64,000 nt of DNA from Pseudorasbora parva (Eukaryota; Chordata; Actinopteri; Cypriniformes; Gobionidae): contig NC_090185.1 in NCBI RefSeq assembly GCF_024679245.1, forward strand, positions 28,398,926 to 28,462,925, given 5' to 3'. A program made the translations under genes and the position numbers. Numbering within the stretch: position 1 is the first letter of the stretch; every line of letters begins with the position of its first letter. Below, in pieces: positions 41,592-64,000 of the stretch. The notes under the pieces were generated by a model. It saw only the letters and a program-made list of their open reading frames with translations, was not told where the DNA came from and made no database searches.

Positions 41592-42600
41592 CATAGCAGT
41601 ATGGCAAGCGACAACAACAACATCATAGGACACGAAACAGCAACAAAAAGCAACAACATGGCTACCGGTGAAAGCAGGAAGTTTGTTGCCAAGAAAGGAA
41701 TAAAATCATCTGTTGTTTGGAATTGGTATGGGTTTGCTGCGACAGATGTGGAGCAAGAGCAGTTTCCCCAAACTGCAACATTTGCCTAAAGCCCAAAGGT
41801 CAAAGGCAGCAGCACCACAAACCTAACTTAGAAATCTAGATGCACCCTAGCGGCAGCAAATCTAATCTGCCCGTGAGTGTCGTCTAGCAACTCTCAATAC
41901 ACTTCTGAGCTGTAAACGGCAAACTCTAGTGGGGCCAATCACATCGTGTATAGAGTCGGTGGGCGGGGCTTAACATAATGACGGCCGAGTTGCGCTTGCG
42001 TGCTACTAGTAAACACAGAAACTGGCGAACAGCGGTCTTTCGAATCAGCTTTGACCGTGACTCTGGAAGACTTGGAGTTAAGCTTTTCTCTGAGAAAAGA
42101 ACAAAGAACTGCACTGAAGTCATTCTTAAGAAGGGAAAATGTGTTCTGAGTTTTGCCGACCTGATACGGCGAAAGTTTAATCTTTCAACTAGCTCTGGTT
42201 GGTTGTAGCGCTATCCAATTGCGTGCACGCCGTGCAGAGGGAGTTTGAAAGACAACCGTTTATCCCGCCCCTCGGATTGAGCCCCAATGGTGAGTTTCCA
42301 GACCAAACATCTTGGTGTGGGTCTGGCTTGTCAGGCTACCACAAACCTATTCCAACACCTGAAACGGAGACATCCAGCCGAACATGAAAAATGCCAGTCT
42401 CTCCGAGACGAACAAAACCGCAGTGACCAACAAACCTTAGCTAAAAAAGAGCTAACTGTAGCCGAATCCTATAAAAGGAAAGGGGCACGGAGGAGAACCA
42501 TCAGCAAAGCGGTCGCTTTTCACATAGCCATAGACATGGTATCCATTAATTTATTATTCATCCCAGAAATGGGGTTTACATTTGTCTTACTTTTGATTAA
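41592..42600 (+). pseudogene. BED-finger hAT transposase remnant split by an insertion
   Basis: The N-terminal frame from 41601 (MASDNNNIIGHETATKSNN) reaches SSVVWNWYGF, the start of a BED zinc finger. The finger's end, NLFQHLKRRHPAEHEKC, appears only after the insertion, at about 42340. Next come a Gln/Lys/Arg-rich linker and ISKAVAFHIAIDM, a conserved hAT block (about 42500-42540). The rest of the transposase is missing. This is an internally deleted, interrupted element. Confidence 0.8.
41826..42337. mobile_element. Insertion with a 12 bp flanking duplication, in the BED finger
   Basis: accacaaaccta occurs on both sides (41814-41825 and 42338-42349). Between lie 512 bp including ccctagcggcagcaaat, ggtgggcggggcttaac and, at the right, ttccagaccaaacatcttgg and gtctggcttgtcaggct. 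No poly-A tail is seen. It matches my memory of a common cyprinid repeat family, class unknown. Confidence 0.7.
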
Positions 42601-42939
42601 ATAAAAGCTAAATGTGCTGTTTTGAGCATAGGTATGAAAAATTGTTGTTCACGATTACTAAAATATGTGATTGGGAAAAAGGCATAAAAAGCACACCTCG
42701 TGTTAAACAGTCAAAATATGTATTTATGTAATCACAAAAATGTCACCAAGCTACAGCAAGATATCACAATAACACAGGATAGGATTTTTTAAATAAACAT
42801 AAAAATAAAATCAGGACTGCAACAAAAAGTGTATTGAATAATGTTGAGGGGGTTTATTTCACAATAATGGACTGTTGCCTGTAAATTAGCCCCATTTTCA
42901 CACAGCAACTGCATAGAAAATAAACGAACATGGGATATT

Positions 42940-43685
42940 TTAAAAGGTTAGTTCACCAAAAAATGACATTTCTGTCATTAATTGCTCACCCTCATTGCTC
43001 AACCCATAAGAACTTTGTTCATCTTCAGAACACAAATGAAGATATTTTTGATGAAATCCGAAAGCTTTTTGAACCCCTCCATGGACAGCAATTTAATAAC
43101 ACTTTCAAGACTCAGAAAGGTAGTAAAGACAGCTCTAAAATAGTCCATGTACCTCTAGTGGTTCAACCTTAATTTTATGAGGCGACGAGAATACTTTTTG
43201 TGTGCAAAAAACATACAAAAATAACGACTTTTATCCAACAATTTCGTGCCAGTCTTCTACGCTGTTGAAGTAGTACACAGTACAGCGTTTACGATTTACG
43301 CCAGAACACTGGCTTACCACTGGGCACTGCTGTTGATGTGAGTGTATGTGATGCTGACGCATGAGCTAGCCAACGTAAAATGTGTAGGAGACTGACAGAC
43401 AAGAAGAAATTGTTCAAAAAGTTGTTCAAAAACTATTGTCGCCTCTTCATAAAATTAAGGTTGAACCACTGGAGTCACATGGACTATTTTAATGATGTCT
43501 TTACCTTGAAAGTGATAATAAAATTGCTGTCTATGGAGGGGTCTGAGAAATGTGTCTCGGGCATGCAACAACATAAAATATCTTAATTTGTGTTCTGAAG
43601 ATGAACGAATGGCTTACGGGTTTGGGACGACATGAGTATGAGCAATAAGACAGAATTTTAATTTCTGGGTGAACTAAGCCTTTAA
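42940..43685. mobile_element. TTAA-flanked palindromic element
   Basis: TTAA at 42940-42943 and 43682-43685. The arms are long inverted copies: tcatcttcagaacacaaatg against gttctgaagatgaacg, and tccatggacagcaatttaa against ttgctgtctatgga, with gttcaaccttaattttatga on the loop side. It belongs to the same end family (tagttcacc) as the 28.9 and 57.5 kb elements. Confidence 0.85.
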
Positions 43686-44129
43686 CATGTGTAAAGAAAG
43701 AGACCACACATGGGAAATGTCAAACTATCACAGCTAGAATGTATTCGTGTGAGACTGAAAAAAGCAGGTTATACAAAAAATATTTGACGTGGAATGTCAA
43801 GACTGGCCAATCAGTTTCAAGTATTCTAGGGAGCCGAGCAAAGTAACATGATATTACAGCATCTGGAACACAAACAGACTCCCCACCTACCGGCTCAGGT
43901 GTCCTCCGTTCACACCTGTAGCTGCCCTGACATGATTGTCACAAGTTATATAACACCAGGTGGTCTCTGTTTATGACGGAGTCTGTTTATCAAACCATTT
44001 GGGCTTCAATATCTATTCAACATTTAAGAAACTGGGTCAGACTGTCTGGATAAAACTTGAGAAAAATAACACACACACACACACACATACACACGCAACC
44101 CTAACATTTTTCTAGAGGTGTGCAGATAC

Positions 44130-44577
44130 ATTTTGTGTCCGTCCAGATGAGCGCGAAATGCCCGGCGGTTTTACCTCAATGACGTTCCGTCGGATTCCGA
44201 AATACGTGACCCGCTGAGACGACTTGAAGCGCGCGGTCCGTTTAACGCTTAGATTAAAACGCCAGATGTCTTCATCAAAAACACTCCTGGATCCAGCTGA
44301 CCATTTCTAACTCGCGAAATGCGATATTGTTTTGGACAAAAAAAACGTAAACTGTTCGTTTAAGGTAAGAATAAAATTGTCTGGAAATAATATGTCAAGT
44401 TACGATAAATCGTTCCTAAATAAATACATTTCAAAGGAGCATCGCTTGCTTACGACGCCTGTCTACTGTCTCCCGGCTTCTTCCTCAATCTGAAAAAGAA
44501 ACGGAGGGAGAGGGAGGAGAAAAAGACAGAGGGTGGAGGACATGAAGTGATGATTCTTTATTTTTTCCTCCAGATGT

Positions 44578-44627
<50 letters not shown>

Positions 44628-44770
44628 AGATTACTGTATTATTCCCCCTTCATCCCGCCCTGCTGTGTGACCCCGCCCCCTATGGAGACGTAGCGTGAAG
44701 ACGTCTGTCTCGCGTCGTGAAAACTCTCGTCTTCGTCGAAGTGTCCTCAACTCAACTCTCATTTTGCTTG
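44130..44770. promoter_or_regulatory. GC-rich candidate promoter region
   Basis: This stretch has many CpG dinucleotides in otherwise AT-rich surroundings. It has Sp1-type boxes (ccccgccccc at 44671-44680, cccgccc near 44654) and no recognised transposon ends. A (CT)n tract lies at 44580-44626. It is between glis2 (minus) and srl (plus) and could hold the missing 5' exon of glis2, but no transcript evidence is available. Confidence 0.3.
44580..44626. repeat. (CT)n microsatellite
   Basis: About 23 CT units within the GC-rich region. Confidence 0.95.
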
Positions 44771-45050
44771 TGCAAAAGGGGGGGAAAAAAGGAAGAAAGA
44801 AAAAAAAGGAAAAGAAAACATCTTTGTTGCTTACTTTAAAGCCATTCATTTTAATCTTGGGTTTGTGCTTCGTCCGACAACTGTTAAGATGTTTCTGTAC
44901 AAATTATCGAAACAAAATAGTATTCTAGGCTACTACATTCATACCATAATGCACATGAATGCTATAAACAATTTGTTGTAGCTATGCCTTATGGTAATAC
45001 TGGTAGCCTACTTTTGATAGAGTAGGCTAGCCTACACATCCAGTCCTAGT

Positions 45051-45165
45051 CAGGGATTGGCAAACTCGGTGCTGAATGTCCTGCAGAGTTGGCTCTAAGT
45101 AATGTGTAATATTAGGTAAACACTGCAGGACAGTGGCCCTTCAGGACCAAGTTTGCCCATCCCTG
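45051..45165. mobile_element. Small MITE with cagggatgg-type ends
   Basis: cagggattggcaaactcggt (45051-45070) is inverted at the right as accaagtttgcccatccctg (45146-45165). Internal gtcctgcagagttg and cactgcaggac are partly mirrored. The following 45170-46700 is AT-rich without a recognised gene. Confidence 0.75.
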
Positions 45166-46710
45166 GTCAATAAAAGCGCCATCTGGTGGTCACTTGCAGT
45201 TAAAGTGTGTAATTTATTTATTCTTTAACTTTGAGGTCCAGCTATAATATTTCAATTTGAGTTGATATGTGACCCTGGACCACAAATTTTTTTGAAATTA
45301 AGATTTATACATCATACTATTCATAAGCTTCCCATTGATGTATGGTTTATATGATAGGACAATATTTGGTTATTTGAAAATCTGGAATCTGAGGGTGCAA
45401 AAATCTTTATATTAAAAAAATCTATATATTGAGAAAATCACCTTTAAAGTTGTCCAAATGAAGTCCTTGGCAATGCATACTACTAATGATGATAATGACT
45501 AAGGAAATTTACAAAATATCTTCATGGAACATGATCTTTACTTTATATCCTAATGATGTTTGGCTTAAAAGAAAAAAAATAGATAATTTTGAGCCATATA
45601 ATATACATGAGACTTATGACTATAATAAAATGATATAATGTGTTATTTGCAAGATATAAACCACTAAACATTTTGAGGTCATGCTCTCTCGACAAATTTA
45701 TTTTCAGGTGAAGTAGGCTGTCCCTGATTTATAAAAAAATTGTCCTGCATAGTAATTAAAACACATTATTTATTAACACATATAATCAAACAATCATATC
45801 AAACAAAAACATTTAACAAACCTAAACGCATATGAGTAGAATTCACCAATTCATGTGTAAAATTAAAAAAACGGATAGATATTGTTTACATTAAATTTGA
45901 TTAAATCTGATTATCAGAATATTCATAAATCAGAATATGGATGAAAATGAACTCTACAACATAATATGTAGTCCCAAAAAATGGGACTATAACACATGCA
46001 ACAACAAACAGGCTAACATTTTAATTAGAGGAACATTTAAAAATGGTAACCATATTGTACAAATGTTTCTGTTTTCTCTAAATAATTTTAATGGACTAAA
46101 GCCTAAATTATTTCCATATTTTAAAGCTATATATTCTGCATCTATATTTTGCTCCCCTTTTCTTCACTCCAGATTTATGCCTTAATCTCTTGTCTTATTT
46201 TCTGCTATTTCCTTTCTTCCATCTCTGTCTTCCCAATGATTTTCCTAATGGCACATTCACTTCTGTTTTCTAAAAGTAGATTATATTTGTCATGAAATAA
46301 CCAATGAATGTTAATTTGTTTAATGAATTTGAATATAATTAGGCCTAATGAAGTTTAAAGGTTGCCCACCTTTCCCTGAATCCAGCTGGCCCACTTTCTC
46401 TAACACATTCAGCCAAAGTAGGCCAGCAAGATATAAGCATCTTACAATAAAACTTAATATTATTAATTATTATTAATATTATAACTTAATATTATTATAC
46501 TTAATATTAAAACATATATTTGCAATTTATTCCCTGTTCACTGTAATAACAAACAACACAGGAACTGCCACCAGTGTCATACTGCGTCAACTAAAACTAT
46601 TTTATAATTTAAAGAAATAGTGTCTCTTCAATTTAAGACCATTGCCATGCTCTTAATTACAGTACAATCAAACTTAACAACCCCCTTTATGTATTCAACC
46701 TACTGACTAG

Positions 46711-47090
46711 AATTAAAGTTCCCATGAAATCAAAATGGACATCTTTTTTCTTTTTCTTGCAGCGACTTATCATGATGTGCTTACTGATGACATCACATCA
46801 ATAGCAAACCACGACAATCTGATCAATTTCCCGTTAACGAAATCAAGTCTTTTTCTTCTTTGAGAACCCGTTTCACTTGCCACAATTCCTCAACTTCCAT
46901 GTAATGTCGACCTTACATCGTTTTACCATGAAAAACATGGTAAGGCGGGTATTTCATACTTTTTCATTAAACATATAGTCAATAAAAGCGCATCAAAGTA
47001 GTCGCCTCAACCATGCTCCGTTAACGTGACCAGTCACTGGATTTGGTTCTTCTGAGCGAACAACTGAATCTTCCTTTACAACTCCACTTA
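46711..47090. mobile_element. Probable transposon-derived sequence next to the srl promoter
   Basis: ttaaagttcccatgaaatca (from 46713), then ttatcatgatgtgcttactg and caatttcccgttaacg, resembles a TTAA-type family common in cyprinids. The right end was not identified. It ends within about 150 bp of the srl TATA box. Confidence 0.4.
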
Positions 47091-47133
47091 AGTTCGGTTA
47101 CACAGAAAGCAGGCAAAGGTTAAAGGCCATCTG

Positions 47134-47252
47134 ATTGGAGAAGGCAGCTGCTCCCAGTGCTGACGCTTGTGCAAATGCTGCGATGTCCATGAGCGCCGCC
47201 CCACCCCCAGACCCTCCACTGACCCTCTTGCGTCTCTCCAGGGGTATATATA
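47134..47252 (+). promoter_or_regulatory. srl: srl core promoter: TATA box with E-box and inverted CCAAT
   Basis: tatatata at 47245-47252 lies 36 bp before the ATG, so a start about 30 bp downstream of the TATA box would leave a 5' leader of only 10-15 nt. Upstream are an E-box CAGCTG (47145-47150), bound by myogenic factors in muscle genes, and attgg (47134-47138), an inverted CCAAT box. Muscle use of the E-box is inferred from the gene's role. Confidence 0.6.
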
Positions 47253-47288
47253 GACTGAAAAGAGAACTGGACAGTCCTGGCAGTCAAA

Positions 47289-61049
<13,761 letters not shown>

Positions 61050-61162
61050 AGAATGGAGCGAGGCGAGGGTTTATTTTCTACCTGAGGCACAAATCAGTCT
61101 GAGGGCACCAAAGCGTTGAATGAATGGATGGATGAGAATAACAGTTATGATTAATGGTTATA

Positions 61163-61660
61163 AATAAAGCAAGGAAGGGAGAGAGTAAAAGTGACCTAGC
61201 ATTTGTGAGATTCACATCACAGAGAATTTTACCAGTCTAACTCTGTATAAAACAGACTTGAACGAAGGGAATCTGTGTCTCCTCTGTTATTCTTTTTCTT
61301 CCTTGTTTTAATTGAAATCAGTTTGCAAAACATTATTTTACTTAATTTATACTATGTTCAGAATAAATAACATGTGATGATATTATTTATTTCTTGTTCG
61401 AATGTTGTGTGAATATGCTATATGTGGTAGAAAGTTGATCTTGACTTCATTAATTCAGTTCCACTTGTACATATTGATCATTTTCCTTTGTACAATTCAC
61501 AGGTATGTGAGTTGTTGGTAAATGAGATGAGAATTTCTAGCATTACATGATGTGAGTTTGCTCACATTACTGCATGTTAATACTGTGGTGACATGAATTT
61601 GTTTATGTGGCTATTGATTTACACAATATGGAAATTAAACTGGATGTTTCAGACAATAAA
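61163..61660 (+). terminator. srl: srl polyadenylation signals (candidates)
   Basis: AATAAA hexamers lie at 61163-61168 and 61655-61660, with another (gaataaataa) near 61362. Any could end the transcript; alternative 3' ends are possible. No choice can be made from sequence. From 61660 to 62760 nothing further is recognised. Confidence 0.45.
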
Positions 61661-62794
61661 AGACTTAAATAAGTGGATGAATTGTGAGACAAATGAATGA
61701 TAATGATTTTTCACTTCAAAATGTAGAACATAAGAGGACCCGAAATGTCCACTAGATGGCGTAGCATATCATTAAACTGACTGCAATAAAAAGTTGAACG
61801 CAATAACTTATGTAAATGATCAGTCTATTTGTTTTGACAGGAGCAATCTATGCATCTATATAAAAATGAAAATTCATAAAAGGCAATTTGTATAAAACAT
61901 ACACATGAACAAGTATTTATGACTCCTACAGGTAATAAAGTTGTAGCCCAAGTATACAACTGATACGAGTTTAATTGAGTCTTGCACTAAATACTGTGTT
62001 GCTAGTTATACTCTTGTTTGTTTAACAATCTGCAGCTGTGTTTTCTGAGTAAGAGACTAGAAATGGCCACCAAGAAATAAAAGCTTTACAAGCATGACGA
62101 CTGAGTCCACAGCCTGGTGTTGGTCAAATTCCTGAACACACTCTTGTGTCATAAACTTTCCCGTCTGACACGACACAGCATGTCTCCTAAACTGGACATG
62201 ATGAATGTCTGACACAGGAAGTGCGGGACGATTATCACTTGGATGTAACTTATCTGATAGATCAAAGGTCAAGACACACCCAGAATCTTAGGTATGTTCC
62301 CAGGTGATGCTGGAACATACACACACATACACACGCACACACTTTTTACTTTACTTAACATACCATTCACACAATATTCCTATTGTTTTTAAGTAAAGTG
62401 AATTAAAAATATTGCAGATTAGGAATAACCCTGACGAAACCCTGACAACTTTTTCATGACTTCGGCGGTCTGGATAAGGATTTTTTTACAAATATATGAT
62501 TTGACAATTTGCACGATTTCTATTCAGTGACATATTTTAGAGTTTGGAACAATAAAACGATATGCATTGATTATAATAGTTCTCATTACTTTTTAAGATT
62601 TCCGTTACTTTTCAAGATCTGCAAATCACTTTTTTATGTTCACATATTTACAGGTTTTTATGACTGTGAAACTGTGAAAATGTATTTTACTGCATGTGTT
62701 TCAAAATCTTATCTCTAATACCTTTTACATTTGAGGTATTTTGTAATTACTGGATAATGTTTAAAAAAAATATATATATACCACATATATTGAA

Positions 62795-62797
<3 letters not shown>

Positions 62798-62882
<85 letters not shown>
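62798..62882. repeat. (TA)n microsatellite
   Basis: About 85 bp of pure TA repeat, preceded by a short (TA) run near 62770. Confidence 0.97.
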
Positions 62883-62885
<3 letters not shown>

Positions 62886-62939
62886 CCATGAACATTTATT
62901 TTACTGTATGTTTTTTCTTACCTCGAATACCTTTTACAT

Positions 62940-63360
62940 TCGCGGTCCCCATGAGCAAACATTGGTTAGATTTGACACCACATTCTGATAAGCATAAAAT
63001 AAAAATAAACAGTTAATTTACATACACATTGAAATGTTAGTACAGTCAAAATATCATCTTTATTTACTCATACTAACCTATTTACCGCTGTGACAATTAT
63101 GAATTGCTCAAGGAATAGGTCAAATTCAGCTTCCAATCTATGGACTTTGAGAATAGATAGTCATAATTATACACAACAACCTGACCTGTTCTTTTTGACA
63201 ACACATGGGCTCCCATAAAAATGCGTTGGTTAGAACTGACATCACATTCTGAAGAGAATAAAACAAAAATAACAAGTTATTTACGCATGGGAATGCCAGT
63301 ACACTCAAAATATTATCTTTCTTTACTCATTACCACATTTATGAATTCCAGCTAATCTAG
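62940..63360. repeat. Diverged tandem duplication of about 260 bp
   Basis: ggttagatttgacaccacat with attctgataagcataaaat (about 62964-63002) recurs as ggttagaactgacatcacat with attctgaagagaataaaac (about 63226-63265). It continues into cagtcaaaatatcatcttt and ctcaaaatattatctttctt. Origin unknown. Confidence 0.7.
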
Positions 63361-63429
63361 TCTCCTAGAATAGATAGCGCCGTAATTATACTCAACGTAC
63401 CTGGTGTTAGTTTTTATGGCATCACATGG

Positions 63430-64000
63430 GCTCCTTGCCTAGAGAACAGTCGAATTGAAGTGTGAAGAAGAGTTCTCGTGCGTGCGCGCCTCCGTTTATA
63501 GAGCCCTGCGTGCGCGCTCCCCAGCGACTTACCCCCTCCCCTGTATTTCAACACTGTAGTTAAGTTGTCCACCCCACCGCCCGCACGCCCACAACCATCT
63601 TTTCCGAGTGTGCTCAGCAGAACATGGTGGTGGTGCTCGTGAACGCGGCGCCCAACCAGCGGTGCTCAACTCCTTCCTGAAGCCGCGCGGCTCTCACGAC
63701 ACCGCCGTTCCCTTCAACAGGCTCGTTCAGACGGGGAGGAGAACCGAGAGCGAACGGAAGAGGACGCAACGCGACACAGCTGCGGTGCGTTCGGCTGGCA
63801 TGAGCTTGCCAACGGGGGAAAAAGCGGACTTGAACGGAGTTTTGGAGGAATGCTAAACAGGCAAAGTGGGGATTAAAGAGGCGGGTAATGTTGGAGCATT
63901 TGCGTTGGACTTTAAGCAAAGCAATGGAGTGTGAGATCTCATTCTTGCTCTGAACTCCACGAGTGTTGAACTGCCAACACGATCAGACGACTTGAGGCCT
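63430..64000 (+). promoter_or_regulatory. CpG-rich window end, possible first exon of the next gene
   Basis: CpG-dense sequence (gtgcgcgcctccg, gccctgcgtgcgcgctcccc, gaagccgcgcggc) begins abruptly after AT-rich DNA, as at a vertebrate promoter. Short frames, such as an 18-codon one at 63799-63855, have no recognised similarity. The gene, if any, lies beyond the window; direction is not certain. Confidence 0.35.

Noticed and set aside
42199..42387. Small open frame around 42.2-42.4 kb as a gene
   Set aside because: It crosses the right end of an inserted repeat and the resumed BED-finger remnant.

Overview
The window looks like ordinary nuclear DNA of a teleost fish, most likely a cyprinid (carp, barb or zebrafish-like). 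It holds spliced vertebrate genes with large introns, very long (TA)n tracts, many Tc1-like transposons, many palindromic non-autonomous elements flanked by TTAA, L2 and L1 LINE pieces, and a 5S rRNA-derived SINE. No prokaryotic or viral gene organisation is seen. Family names rest on remembered protein families; no search was run.

Layout. 0-2.8 kb: (TA)n with a duplicated 200 bp unit, a 20 bp minisatellite, then gene-poor AT-rich DNA. 2.8-3.9 kb (minus): coding exon of a beta-1,3-galactosyltransferase (GT31). 4.8-11.3 kb: dense nested DNA transposons. 12.5-28.2 kb (minus): glis2, six coding exons that join in phase to 445 codons. Its introns carry two Tc1-like elements, a degenerate hAT-like element with three nested insertions, and a 51 bp minisatellite. 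28.9-43.7 kb: transposon-rich intergenic DNA, including a Tc1-like element with an uninterrupted 329-codon transposase inserted inside a palindromic element, further Tc1 remnants, TTAA elements nested in one another, and a BED-finger hAT remnant. 44.1-44.8 kb: a GC-rich, CpG-containing stretch, possibly a promoter. 47.2-61.1 kb (plus): srl (sarcalumenin), seven coding exons that join in phase to 868 codons. 61-64 kb: 3' flank, a (TA)n tract, a diverged duplication and a CpG-rich end that may be the first exon of the next gene.

glis2 and srl are divergently arranged. As I recall, SRL and GLIS2 are also neighbours in divergent orientation in human (16p13.3) with TFAP4 between them; no TFAP4-like exon was recognised here. 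The two genes have unrelated roles: glis2 is a nuclear zinc-finger regulator, srl a calcium-buffering GTPase-like glycoprotein of the muscle sarcoplasmic reticulum.

The best leads are the Tc1-like family with an inverted/direct repeat architecture and a near-intact gene, the layered TTAA-element nests whose pre-insertion order can be read from the sequence, the minisatellite grown from the loop of a DNA transposon, and the srl acidic exon, whose length of exactly 399 codons makes it a clean cassette.
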